This document shows positions 34,246 through 44,000 of a stretch of DNA of 46,366 nucleotides, one piece after another; position 1 is the stretch's first letter, and every line of letters starts with the position of its first letter. This DNA is from an uncultured Clostridia bacterium (GTDB lineage Bacteria > Bacillota > Clostridia > TANB77 > CAG-508), in contig CAKPKI010000002.1 of the NCBI GenBank assembly GCA_934167135.1, positions 1 to 46,366 of the forward strand, in the 5' to 3' direction. A program made the translations under genes and the position numbers. The notes under the pieces are model-generated. The model had not been told where the DNA came from and made no database searches. It saw only the letters and a program-made list of their open reading frames with translations.

Positions 34246-34704
34246 TTAACAGCAACCAGACCGGTTTGTTACATTATCAAATCCAAAAACCATTCCAGCT
34301 ATTCCAAATGTTACTACTGCTTTTATTACTTGACCTGAAATAGCTTTTACTGCTACGGCTAAAATTCCTGGTGCAAATATAGCTGCTACAACTACTAATG
34401 CAATTCCTATCAATATAATTGCTGCTTTTTTTAATTTATCTTTCCAATCAGGATCTGAATTATCAACAGCAATTGTAGCTTTTGTTCCCATAATAGACTT
34501 TTGCAATATATTCATTATTCCGTCACCAAGTCCTTGCATTAGATCACATATTGGACTTAAAAGAATTCCTCCTATTCCAGAACCATCATCATCGTCTTCG
34601 GCAGCATAAATTTTGGGTGGCTTCAAAAAATTTATCCATATTAGAACTAAGCATAAACAAGTTATTAACTTATATAAAAATTTTTTCTTTGTAAAAAATT
34701 TCAT
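34246..34704 (-). CDS. N-terminal part of the VirB6-like protein (signal peptide and two membrane helices)
   Basis: The 152-residue frame starts with a signal-type helix (LYKLITCLCLVLIWINFL, to about residue 33) and then an acidic DDDDG stretch. Two hydrophobic helices follow (AAIILIGIALVVVAAIFAPG and VIKAVVTFGIAGMVFGFD). It ends abruptly in RSGCC. The next frame begins in the +1 phase with GLVAVKGAVADALKETL, a smooth helical continuation. The change occurs at AAC CGG (34261-34266). I think it is the first piece of the VirB6-like channel protein; a real stand-alone small membrane protein is the alternative. The ATG at 34704 has a weak AAGGAGT site. Confidence 0.6.
   Translation of the reverse strand: MKFFTKKKFLYKLITCLCLVLIWINFLKPPKIYAAEDDDDGSGIGGILLSPICDLMQGLGDGIMNILQKSIMGTKATIAVDNSDPDWKDKLKKAAIILIGIALVVVAAIFAPGILAVAVKAISGQVIKAVVTFGIAGMVFGFDNVTNRSGCC
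34261..34266 (-). other. Putative +1 frameshift site A (AAC CGG TCT)
   Basis: The reading is ACA AAC CGG TCT GGT TGC TGT TAA. Skipping one C gives AAC-(C)-GGT CTG GTT GCT GTT AAA, which runs on for 393 further codons. Confidence 0.5.
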
Positions 34705-34715
34705 TCTATTACTCC

Positions 34716-36674
34716 TTAATATTTCTTTCTAGCTTCTACCAATTTGTTCAAGTTTGTTTCAACAAACTCAAATTCTTTTTGTGTAGGTGTAATCTTTAGT
34801 ATTGCTGTTTCTTGTCCTACTTTAAATAGTCCTTCTCCTTTTCCACAAGTTACTAAGAATCCAGCTTCTCCCTCACTTAACTTAAATACTTCTTTTAAAT
34901 ATTGTATTTCTGCTTTATCCTGTGCTAAAAATAATTTTGTATCTGAAGATGTAAGAACTGCCTGAGCTTCTGGTTTTTCATAGAAATCTTGAAATCTTTG
35001 AGAAACTACAGCAAGTGAAACATTTCTTTTTCTCGCACGTCTTGCCATTGTATTCAAAAAGTCTACCGCCTCAGGATATGGTAATAACATCCATGCTTCA
35101 TCAACTATAATTCTCTTTTTTCTTGCTTTTCTTCTATCCTCACTATTTTTCTTTACTACTTTTTCCCAAATCCAGGTTAAAAGAATTTGTTGAGCAAGTG
35201 GTCTTGCAAATTTTTCTTCCAATTGAGATATATCTAAATTTATAAATGGTGCACCATCTAATAATTTAAATGTTGATTGACCATCAAAATATGCCATTTG
35301 TCCATTATACTCTCTTATATATTGTTTCATAACCTTCAATAAGTAACTATAATGAAATCTATAATCTTCATTTTTATTTTCCTGAGCTTTTCCTTGAATT
35401 CTTCTATACCAAGACCCTATTGTTGGCATTTTTTTCTTTTCTCTATATAGTCTATCTCCTTTTGTCATATCATTAGCTCTTTCATATAAGCTATTGGGAT
35501 TACTTGTTATTCCCATTGCTTCATATTCTTCCGCTACAGATTCAGCTATAATCTGTTTTGTTAATTCGTTTACTTCTTTACTTCTTGTACTTCCTCTGGC
35601 CATAGTAAGTAATGATTGTGTAACATCTTCAACTTTATTTTCTATATTTATTACGGCTCTTTCTTTACCCGTTATCTCATCTTTTACATTTTCAGTTTCT
35701 ACATCAAATAAATTTATAACAGTTTTTGATGTTGGACTAATAACAACATTTATTCCTCCTAAAGACTCTGCAACAATAGTATATTCTCCCTCCGCATCAA
35801 GTGCTAAACTTTCTATTCCCATTAATAATGATGATCTACTTATCAATGTTTTCATTGTTACAGATTTACCAGCACCAGATTTAGCAAATATAACCATATT
35901 GTAGTTTGTAAGGGAACTGTGAAAATTATCAAATAGTATAGGTGTTCCTGTTTGTTTATTAAAACCTAAAGGAATTCCTGTTGGATGACTAACATCTGAA
36001 GTAGTAAATGGAAATACTGTTGACATTGAACGTCTATCAAATGTATGTTGTTTATTTATTTTATCATCCATTAATGGTAAATTAGATTTAAATGCATCTT
36101 CTTGCATAGCCCATGCAGTTTTTATTCTAACTAGCGATTTAGACATTTCTGTAGATAATAGTTTTGTTAGTCTATCTAGTTCCTCTAAATTATATGAAAA
36201 AACTGTTGCAACTATTGAAGCTTCATATAATTTGTTAAATCCCGCTGCTATTTCATCTCTTAATTGCTCTGCTTCTACTCTTTTTTGTGCTAGACTGCTT
36301 TCTCTATTTATATTTCCTTTGTCCGCTGCAACAATTCTTTCTGTTTCTAACTCATTAATTACTCTATTGAGCTCATTCTGTGATTTAGCCTCTTGTATTG
36401 GTTTTATATATATAGATGTATTTATATCTCCAAAAAAATACATATCTCTAAATAATTCTGGAAAAGTACACATTCTTGGTAATGCTGATACAAAAAAACT
36501 TCTAGCATACTTTTTTACATTTGATATTATTTCTAAATGATCTATATTACTAGCATCTATTCCAGATGGTGCTATTAATTCTTTTATACTCTTTTTTTTC
36601 AAAAATTGCATTGATTGTGCACCATCATTAAACTCTGAGTTTTTTTGCATTTTTATTTCCTGTTTTTTTGCCAT
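34716..36674 (-). CDS. virB4: VirB4-type T4SS ATPase
   Basis: VirB4 powers pilus biogenesis and substrate transfer at the inner-membrane base of the T4SS. The 652-residue protein has a helical N-terminal part, a PFTTSDVSHPTGIPLGFNKQ segment before the ATPase core, Walker A IFAKSGAGKSVTMK (262-275), ALDAEGEY and Walker B KRIIVDEAWMLL. The family block ARRARKRNVSLAVVSQRFQD follows. Its start overlaps the preceding gene by 47 nt and has AGGAGG at good spacing. The usual N-terminal TraC-like domain is encoded by that preceding gene, so VirB4 is split in two here. Confidence 0.93.
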   Translation of the reverse strand: MAKKQEIKMQKNSEFNDGAQSMQFLKKKSIKELIAPSGIDASNIDHLEIISNVKKYARSFFVSALPRMCTFPELFRDMYFFGDINTSIYIKPIQEAKSQNELNRVINELETERIVAADKGNINRESSLAQKRVEAEQLRDEIAAGFNKLYEASIVATVFSYNLEELDRLTKLLSTEMSKSLVRIKTAWAMQEDAFKSNLPLMDDKINKQHTFDRRSMSTVFPFTTSDVSHPTGIPLGFNKQTGTPILFDNFHSSLTNYNMVIFAKSGAGKSVTMKTLISRSSLLMGIESLALDAEGEYTIVAESLGGINVVISPTSKTVINLFDVETENVKDEITGKERAVINIENKVEDVTQSLLTMARGSTRSKEVNELTKQIIAESVAEEYEAMGITSNPNSLYERANDMTKGDRLYREKKKMPTIGSWYRRIQGKAQENKNEDYRFHYSYLLKVMKQYIREYNGQMAYFDGQSTFKLLDGAPFINLDISQLEEKFARPLAQQILLTWIWEKVVKKNSEDRRKARKKRIIVDEAWMLLPYPEAVDFLNTMARRARKRNVSLAVVSQRFQDFYEKPEAQAVLTSSDTKLFLAQDKAEIQYLKEVFKLSEGEAGFLVTCGKGEGLFKVGQETAILKITPTQKEFEFVETNLNKLVEARKKY

Positions 36675-37830
36675 TGGTATTTCCCTCCTCTTTTGTTTGT
36701 TCTAAGTTTTTCAAAGCTACATTTTTTACATCAGTTCCTATATATTCTTCATTTTCATCTAAAAGCATTCTTACTACATCGTTTATAATATCATCCATAT
36801 TTTCTTCTTTTTCTTCTACTTGTTGTTCTATTTCACTTTTAGCTTCTTCTATCTTTTGTTTTGTTTTTTCTATAGCTTTTTCTTCTATTATTTTGTCTAA
36901 TTCTTCCATTCTTTTCTCATATACATCTTGAGCAGTAGAATACAATTCATTATAGCCAGATTTTATAGTTTTATCAATTCCAAATGTTTCAGCCTCATCT
37001 CTATTATAAGCCATATATAATAATTCAATTAATTCATTTGACCTTAATATCTTTCCTTTAACTCCACATGCTGATATTGCACCAATTATTGATTGTGATC
37101 TTGTATATAATTCTGAGAATGCTATATTTCTTAATTCTTCTTTATCCAATTTATCATTACTTGCTTCACTTGCATAATATGGAACTATAATATAATAACT
37201 TTTACTTAATATATTTTTATTTAAACTCATTCTTTCAGTATCTTTTATTACTGAATTTCCATATTCGCATAAGTTAGCTTGTTTTGTTAATTCGAAATGT
37301 ATTTGGGAAATTTGTTCATTTGAATAGTCTCCTGAATTTACCATATCATCATATTGCATTTTCATTTTTACATATTTATCATTTATTTCTTTCATTTTCC
37401 CTCTATATACTTCTAAGCTTTCTTCCAAATTTATAGATCTTGTTTGAATATATATTTGAATTGGATTTCTCAAACTGTTTAGAAATTGTACAAATCCTTC
37501 CTCAACACTATTTTTTTCTAATCCAGACATTAAATCGTAATTTACTCCTTTTAGTTCTATAACCATTAGAAATCTCTTTTCATTTTTTTGCAAAATCATA
37601 TTGTCTTCAACATCATCAAACTCCATAAAATTAAATATTGATTGTTTATCTTGTTGACTCGCTCCTTGTATATTTTGAGTTTTACCTTTCGTTTCTTTTT
37701 TATTTTTACCTATTTTTTCTTTAAAATAGAAATATAATAAAACTCCAGATAAAATTAATACTGCTATTACAGTTGGTACTAATAAAATTACTAGCATTTG
37801 AACAACTTGACTAGCTGATTGACTACCCAT
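36628..37830 (-). CDS. Membrane-anchored VirB4 N-terminal-domain-like protein
   Basis: The 400-residue protein has one membrane helix (about 10-34, VQMLVILLVPTVIAVLILSGVL in part). Residues about 70-260 resemble the N-terminal domain of Firmicutes VirB4/TraC proteins: ENDMILQ-like DNMILQKNEKRFLMVIELKG, then LNSLRNPIQIYIQTRSINLE. The C-terminal third is a long charged coiled coil (about 300-350). It overlaps PrgI by 8 nt at its start and the VirB4 ATPase by 47 nt at its end. It likely tethers the ATPase to the membrane; that role is inferred. Confidence 0.7.
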   Translation of the reverse strand: MGSQSASQVVQMLVILLVPTVIAVLILSGVLLYFYFKEKIGKNKKETKGKTQNIQGASQQDKQSIFNFMEFDDVEDNMILQKNEKRFLMVIELKGVNYDLMSGLEKNSVEEGFVQFLNSLRNPIQIYIQTRSINLEESLEVYRGKMKEINDKYVKMKMQYDDMVNSGDYSNEQISQIHFELTKQANLCEYGNSVIKDTERMSLNKNILSKSYYIIVPYYASEASNDKLDKEELRNIAFSELYTRSQSIIGAISACGVKGKILRSNELIELLYMAYNRDEAETFGIDKTIKSGYNELYSTAQDVYEKRMEELDKIIEEKAIEKTKQKIEEAKSEIEQQVEEKEENMDDIINDVVRMLLDENEEYIGTDVKNVALKNLEQTKEEGNTNGKKTGNKNAKKLRV

Positions 37831-38170
37831 TTTTCTCTTCCTCCTTTGTATACACGTATAACTTTCTACGATTTTTCTTAAACTTAATGTATCTTTTTAT
37901 AATATCATCTATATTTTCTCCACCAATTTTTTGGGATACTCTTAATCCATCTGATTCTGGGACTTTAAACATTCCTATTCCATATCCAATCGCAGCAAAT
38001 ATTAATGTTATTATTATTCCTACTATTTTTAATCCAATTAAACTAAAAATTAAATAAAATATAAGACCACAAACACCTCCTATAGTCGTTGTTATTATTG
38101 ATTTAGTAGAAAATATAAATAAAATTCTTCCTTCTCCTTTTACGTTTCTAGGTAAATTATATGTTCCCAT
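37823..38170 (-). CDS. PrgI-family T4SS membrane protein (VirB3-like)
   Basis: The 115-residue protein has two adjacent membrane helices (about 25-45 and 47-67) and a charged C-terminal tail (VSQKIGGENIDDIIKRYIKF). This is the PrgI pattern, the Gram-positive counterpart of VirB3, always next to VirB4. The ATG follows AAAGGAGGAAAAG. It is the first gene after the pilin terminator. Confidence 0.85.
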   Translation of the reverse strand: MGTYNLPRNVKGEGRILFIFSTKSIITTTIGGVCGLIFYLIFSLIGLKIVGIIITLIFAAIGYGIGMFKVPESDGLRVSQKIGGENIDDIIKRYIKFKKNRRKLYVYTKEEEKNG

Positions 38171-38216
38171 CTTTTCCTCCTTTGTTATACATCTATCTAT
38201 TCTATTTTATTATATC

Positions 38217-38256
38217 AAAAAAAATCGATAAATGGAAGCATTTATCGATTTTTTTT
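38217..38256. terminator. Strong terminator between the pilin genes and PrgI
   Basis: AAATCGATAAATG and CATTTATCGATTT pair around GAAG, flanked by A- and T-runs. On the minus strand it follows the third pilin gene by about 30 nt. Partial read-through would lower channel-gene expression relative to the pilins. Confidence 0.8.
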
Positions 38257-38287
38257 TATTTTTATTCTATTTTGTATTTTCTTTTAC

Positions 38288-38653
38288 TTATGAATTTAAT
38301 CCATTAGCAAATTTGTAAATTGTATTTGCTATTGTTGTAGCTCCAAATATAAGTACTGCACCTATTAAATATGGCATCATTGTCTTTTTATATTCTGCTT
38401 TTTCTTCTGCTGATCCCATCATATATTTTATACCTAATACCATTAATATTACTACAGCTACTACTACACCTACAGTATTTACAATACCCATTATTTTTTG
38501 TCCTACATTTTGTATATCCTCTGTTCCTTGATATTTTGGTGATAAACCTCCAGGTGTTATTCCAGAATCTGCAAATACTATTGAACTTAACATAGCTATA
38601 AATAATATTGCAGAACATATTGTAGTTAATATTTTCATTGTCTTTTTACTCAT
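38288..38653 (-). CDS. VirB2/TrbC-like pilin subunit, copy 3
   Basis: From the ATG at 38653, set by AAAGGAGGGATTACA, the product has 121 residues. A signal peptide probably ends at VFA|DSG (about residue 27). Two membrane helices follow (VGVVVAVVILMVLGIKYMM and LIGAVLIFGATTIANTIYKF), joined by the charged loop GSAEEKAEYKKTMMPY. This is the Gram-positive T4SS pilin-like layout. It is most similar to copy 1 (39138-39518). Confidence 0.85.
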   Translation of the reverse strand: MSKKTMKILTTICSAILFIAMLSSIVFADSGITPGGLSPKYQGTEDIQNVGQKIMGIVNTVGVVVAVVILMVLGIKYMMGSAEEKAEYKKTMMPYLIGAVLIFGATTIANTIYKFANGLNS

Positions 38654-38717
38654 TGTAATCCCTCCTTTTATATCTTTTTTATTATAATCTGTTGTATTCC
38701 AGAATTTTAATAACATT

Positions 38718-39110
38718 TTAAACTTTACCTAATACATCCATCAATATTTTCCATATTCCAAATGCTCCAAATATAACAATACATCCTACTACATAGGGTA
38801 TCAGTAATTCTTTTATTTTTGCTTGTTGATCCAAACTTCCAGTCATAAATTTTATACCTAAAATAGCTCCAACCAATACTGATAAAACAATTCCTAATGT
38901 TAATAATGCATTATAAACTTTATCTACTACATCATCTAATTTTTCCTGACTAATATCATCAGTTTCCTTAGAACCACTTTTTATAAAATCATCTCCTGCA
39001 TCAATTACATCATCCCAAAAAGCTGCATTTGAAATTGGTACAACTAAATTTTGAAAAATCATTAGTACTACTATTATTTTTATTATTATACCTTTGTATT
39101 TTTTTAGCAA
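38718..39110 (-). CDS. VirB2/TrbC-like pilin subunit, copy 2 (divergent)
   Basis: About 130 residues, with a signal-like helix to about residue 30 (VVPISNA|AFW), an acidic segment, and two helices around the loop GIKFMTGSLDQQAKIKELLIPY. The loop diverges from the other two copies (SLDQQAKIKE against SAEEKAEYKK and SVEEKAEYKS), and it lacks ATTIANTIYK. I prefer the TTG at 39110 with AAGGTGA five bases upstream; a GTG at 39119 overlaps that site. It lies 18 nt after copy 1 and 64 nt before copy 3. Confidence 0.8.
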   Translation of the reverse strand: MLKKYKGIIIKIIVVLMIFQNLVVPISNAAFWDDVIDAGDDFIKSGSKETDDISQEKLDDVVDKVYNALLTLGIVLSVLVGAILGIKFMTGSLDQQAKIKELLIPYVVGCIVIFGAFGIWKILMDVLGKV

Positions 39111-39137
39111 TATCTTCACCTTCTTTTGGTTTTAACT

Positions 39138-39518
39138 TTAAAATGTGGAATTGGCTAGTTTATACAAAACATTCGCTATAGTTGTTATTGAGAATAATAA
39201 TATTGCTCCAATGAGATATGCCATCATCGTACTTTTATATTCCGCTTTTTCTTCTACACTTCCAACCATATATTTTATTCCTATAAACATTAGAATTATA
39301 ATCGCTACTACTACTCCAACCACATTTATTACACCTAATATATGTTCAACTTTTGCTACAAGTTTATCTGATCCAACTTGTTCAGATGATTTTTTTGGAT
39401 CGTAATTACTAGGATCGTTTAATGGATTTATTATATCTGCTTGAACTACAGTATAACTATTAAAAATTGTTAAAAGTAGTGTAAATATTAATACTATCTT
39501 TACAATTTTTCTTTTCAT
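39138..39518 (-). CDS. VirB2/TrbC-like pilin subunit, copy 1
   Basis: The 126-residue protein has a signal peptide (cut probably at VVQA|DII, about residue 28), a polar segment, and two helices flanking GSVEEKAEYKSTMMAYLIG, then ATTIANVLYKLANSTF-type end. It is the first gene behind the promoter at 39561-39589 and starts a three-pilin unit. Small repeated pilins suggest a mixed or alternative surface fibre or channel lining. Confidence 0.85.
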   Translation of the reverse strand: MKRKIVKIVLIFTLLLTIFNSYTVVQADIINPLNDPSNYDPKKSSEQVGSDKLVAKVEHILGVINVVGVVVAIIILMFIGIKYMVGSVEEKAEYKSTMMAYLIGAILLFSITTIANVLYKLANSTF

Positions 39519-39560
39519 CTTGCCTCACCCCATTTGCAATCTTTACTCTATTTTATAAAA

Positions 39561-39589
39561 ATTATATCATATTCTATTTTTACTTGCAA
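39561..39589 (-). promoter_or_regulatory. Sigma-A promoter of the pilin unit
   Basis: On the minus strand TTGCAA (39584-39589), 17 bp and TATAAT (39561-39566), with an extended TG before the -10 box, precede the first pilin by about 40 nt. It explains expression beyond the terminator at 39641-39670. Confidence 0.8.
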
Positions 39590-39640
39590 GTTTTTTATAT
39601 AAAATTTTCGTAAAAAAAACTTTTTTCGACTTAATACAAT

Positions 39641-39670
39641 AAAAAAGGCTCATATAAATGAGCCTTTTTT
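39641..39670. terminator. Terminator after the second VirB8-like gene
   Basis: AAAAAAGGCTCAT and ATGAGCCTTTTTT pair around ATAA. It overlaps the stop codon of the 39669 gene and divides the T4SS locus into separate units. Confidence 0.85.
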
Positions 39671-41006
39671 ATTGTATGTTTAGTGAAAATACATAGTCTG
39701 TTCCTTCAAGAAGTTTTACTATAAATTTCTTTTTTAATGTATCTCCATTATCTTTAGTCAAAGTTACATCATATATATATATTTCTCCATTTTTTTCACA
39801 ATTATCATATTTTACTTGCGTATTTAAAAGATATTGTTTTGCATATTTTTCAAATAATTCCTCTGTAGGAAAATTATTCTGCTTAAATGTACTGTCTAGC
39901 TTTTTATATGCATAACCAAAATCACTATCATTTATTGCATCAAATATTTTTTGAATATTCATACCAGCCTTTTTATCATCACTATTACTATTGTATTTTT
40001 CCAGAAATTCTGGCAAATCAATTGTATATGTATCAAGTATAACATCATAATTTATTACATTGTTTTCATTAAAAATATAATATTTTCCATTATTGTCAAT
40101 ACAAACATATTCTTTTATTCCATTACTTTCATAAGTTTGATATTTATTTATACTTCCATATAATATTTGATTCTTATTGTCTTTTACATATTTTTCAAAA
40201 TTTTCATAATTTCCAAATTTTACTTTTTTATATTCCTCATCTAATAGTTCATATGCTTTTTCTGTATTATTCAACATTTTCATTCTATATTCCGAAAAAT
40301 ATTGTGAAACAATATTTTTATCTGAGGTATCTACTCTCATATAACTATTATACTCGGTTTTTTCAATTTCGCTATCATTAATATTAATATCGTCTTTATT
40401 CATATCTTTGTTGTAGTTATACTTTTTTATATAGTCTTCTAAAAATATTGAATATGTTTCTTCTAACTTATCTAATTTTATTATAATATTTAATTCTTTA
40501 TTATTTAATTGTGAATTAACTATTATAATTGATATATTTTCATCAAAATATGTTCTTTCTAGTTCTTCTATTTCAAAATCATATATAATGTCTTTGCTAT
40601 AATCACCATTCTTTTTATATTTATTAGCATTTTCTTTTATAAGCTGGTCATTAATTGACATATCTTCTATATATTGTTTATCTAATATTTCTTTTATTGC
40701 TGATATTCCTTCGTCTTGCAATGCCTTACTAATTTCTTTATCTGACATATTCAGTTTTTCTTTTTCAATATATTGGTCACCATTAATTTGCTTCATATAT
40801 AATATATAATTGTTTATTATTTCTTTTATAGTGTAATATGTTGTATAATCCTCAACTTCTGAAAAACCACTTTTGGATATAACATCTAAATGTTCTTTAT
40901 ACATTATACTATAACTGTCTGAATTTTTTTTCAATTTTATAATAAGTATTACCATTATTAATATAAATAAAATCAATATAATGATAATTTTTTTTAACTT
41001 GTTCAT
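39669..41006 (-). CDS. VirB8/TcpC-like bitopic protein with NTF2-like domains
   Basis: The product (445 residues from the second ATG) has one N-terminal membrane helix (about 5-25) and a large outside part. Two NTF2-like modules are suggested: NTEKAYELLDEEYKKVKFGN followed by FEKYVKDN, and later SDFGYAYKKLDSTFKQNNFP followed by LFEKYAKQYL. VirB8-type proteins of Gram-positive T4SS (TcpC, Orf13) have this layout and scaffold the channel. It lies 21 nt after the hydrolase stop. The family call rests on the pattern, not on strong identity. Confidence 0.65.
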   Translation of the reverse strand: MNKLKKIIIILILFILIMVILIIKLKKNSDSYSIMYKEHLDVISKSGFSEVEDYTTYYTIKEIINNYILYMKQINGDQYIEKEKLNMSDKEISKALQDEGISAIKEILDKQYIEDMSINDQLIKENANKYKKNGDYSKDIIYDFEIEELERTYFDENISIIIVNSQLNNKELNIIIKLDKLEETYSIFLEDYIKKYNYNKDMNKDDININDSEIEKTEYNSYMRVDTSDKNIVSQYFSEYRMKMLNNTEKAYELLDEEYKKVKFGNYENFEKYVKDNKNQILYGSINKYQTYESNGIKEYVCIDNNGKYYIFNENNVINYDVILDTYTIDLPEFLEKYNSNSDDKKAGMNIQKIFDAINDSDFGYAYKKLDSTFKQNNFPTEELFEKYAKQYLLNTQVKYDNCEKNGEIYIYDVTLTKDNGDTLKKKFIVKLLEGTDYVFSLNIQ

Positions 41007-41030
41007 CATAATCCTCCTTACAACAATATA

Positions 41031-44000
41031 CTAATGGTTGAAATATGAAAAATGCATATAATCTTTTAGCGAAGTCCAATCTCCGCCCCAATAGAATCCA
41101 TGTTGTTTCCAAATATTTATAATATCTTGTGTTACTGAATATGGGTCTGATCCAGGACTATAATGACTTCCAACAGTTGTTCCACTTGAATTTATATAAT
41201 AATTTTGCTCTGGATTGACATCAAATGCATGTCCGTATGTATGTGCCGAATAATAGAATTTTCCTCTATATCCGCCATCACTTCCCCAATCACGATAACT
41301 AATATCTCCTCCAATAACTTTAAATCCAGCACTTACCATTTCTTTAAATATTGCTTGAATTTCTGTCTTTAATTTTTTGTGCATTGTAACATTCATTGTC
41401 TGCTGACTTCCATTCATATCAAGATATTCTACAGGAAATGTTTCCAAATACTTATCATTTTCTTCTTTTGATTGTGGAACTCCATTTCCATCATACAACC
41501 ATTGGATTCTAGCATCATCTCCTTGAATTCTAGCAGCCTCACCAACTTGAACATTTACAGAACCTCCTCCTGTATGTTTTTCTTTCCATTCATTATACCA
41601 TTTTTGAGCATCTGTAAATCTTTCTTTTTGTTCAGAAAGATTTCTAGTTGAGTTGTAACTTCCTATAAAGTAAACCTCAAAATGTCTTCCCCAATACCAT
41701 GTTGCATATTCCAAGTCAGCTTCAGTCGTTGAATTCATCATAACATCTTTTACCTCCTTGTAAGATGATTCTAATTCACTCCATAAGAATTCTAGTTGTG
41801 TTTCTACATCTGACCAATCTTTTCCCTTTGAATTAGCATATTCTTTTAATTTTACAAATCTACTATTATTTGACCATTGACATAAACCTGTATGAGTTCC
41901 ATTTGTTGCTTTAGGGTCAAATGAACTTTCATTTTCTATATTAGCCACAATCGCTGCTGCACCTGGTGCTGGAACACCTTTTGATAATAAAAAGTCAAAT
42001 ATTTGTCCTGGCACGCCCTCTATATTACTGCTACCTCCATATTGATCTGTCAAAGATTGGAAGTTTGCAGGATCATAGATTGAAAAATCAAATTCTGTTA
42101 CACCATAATCTTTACCTGTTGTCTTGTATAGTAAATATTTTGTTAAGTCAACCATATCTTTTGTATCTGGACATTTTTCTAATATATCATACAAAATTTT
42201 TCTTCCACTAATAATTTTACCTTTTGCAGTCTTATGTTTTATTAAAACAGTAACAAAATTAGGTTCATCTGATTTTTTATCTGTTTTTTCTTTAACAACT
42301 GCTGGTTCAGCAATATATTTGGTATTCTGTAATGTATTATCAATTGATACTGTTCTGTTTATAATTCTTTTATAATATTTACTTGTAAGGCTTTCTATTG
42401 TAGCTGTTGCCGTTGTATGACCTGAAGAATATTCACTTAAGACAGATTGTCTAAATCCTTCTGCTAATCCAGCTGAATCATTATTGTCTGTGCTATTTGG
42501 TTCTTCTGGATATGCCTCATCATCATATTGTCTTGTCGATGTCGGCGTTACTACTGGGTCTGGTGTTTGTAGCTTAAATTCCTGACTATAGTTTACAATC
42601 CAAACATTAGCTTTTGTTAATTTCACATCAAGAGTATTAGTTTTTGTTACAATTGTTGTAACTGTTGTATATTGTTGCTCAGATTCTGCTTCAAATGGTC
42701 CTCCTGTTTTTATTAATTCTCCTGTAGTTGTTGCTTCGTATGGATGTTCATGTTGTGTATCCCAGTTGTCATATCTTTGGCTTGTATCAGAATATTGTAC
42801 TCTTACCCTTACATTATCTGTAACTGTTTTTGTTTGTCTTGTATATGAATCCGTAGTTACATTTGTATTTATTGATAAATTATCATGTACTGTAATTTCA
42901 ATTTCACTATTATATACTAACTCTGCTAAATCAAATGCAAATCCTTTTTCTTGTGATGTTACCAATAAAGCCCATAAATATTGAAATGGCATACGATATC
43001 CACTTATAAATTGTTGATAATCAATCTTTGTTGTTGTCATATTATATACTGTAGTATTCTTTTGCTCTATTGCATCGTCATTTGAAGTAACAGTTGTCGT
43101 AATTTCATTCCAAGTTGCTACTTTTGCATAGAATGTATTGGTTGTAGATACTGTAGAAGTGTCAGCTCCAATTCCTCCTGTACCATCTCCCATATTATTA
43201 TCATATTTAAATGACAAAGGATCGACTTTCTCTCCATTGTATTCTACTTGGAAATGAACATGTGGTCCCGTTGAAATTCCTGTACTTCCTGATAATGCAA
43301 TAACTTGTCCTTTTTCAACTTTATCACCCTCTGAAACTTTTAACACACTGTTATGTAAATATTTAGTAATATATCCATTTCCGTGATCTATCCATACCCA
43401 ATTTCCACCAGAACTACTATAACCCGCTGTTGTTACAGTACCTGCTTCAGCTGCATATACATTTGTTCCTGATGGTACAGCTATGTCTATAGCACCATGA
43501 TTTGTAGATGCCCCTGCTGTTGGTGCATTTCTATATCCAAATGTTGATGTAATAGTAGTTCCATCTGTAGGCCATTTCATTACATTACTTCCGCTTGTAC
43601 TATTACTACTTCCTCCTGTACTACTTCCATTTGATGATATACTGTCACTTCCAAAATTAGGGTTATCAAAATAACTTCCACCATTTATGGCTTTCGTTAA
43701 AGTTTTGTTCCATTCTTCGTGAAACCCTTGTTGCCCTGGATTAGGATGATTACAATTATACCAAGAACTTTTATCTACAACAAATTCCACAATTACTTGT
43801 CCATTTTCATGTCCCCATTCTGTACAACCTGGATCATTTTGATTTTTTATATCTCCAATAATACATTGTAAAACACTTCCATCCTCTTGATAAAAATCTA
43901 TATAATCTCCAACATCACCAAATGTAGTTGTACACGCTATTACATAACGTCCATTTATTCTTCCAAACCCTTCTTGATCAAAATTCATTCCAGCTTGCTC

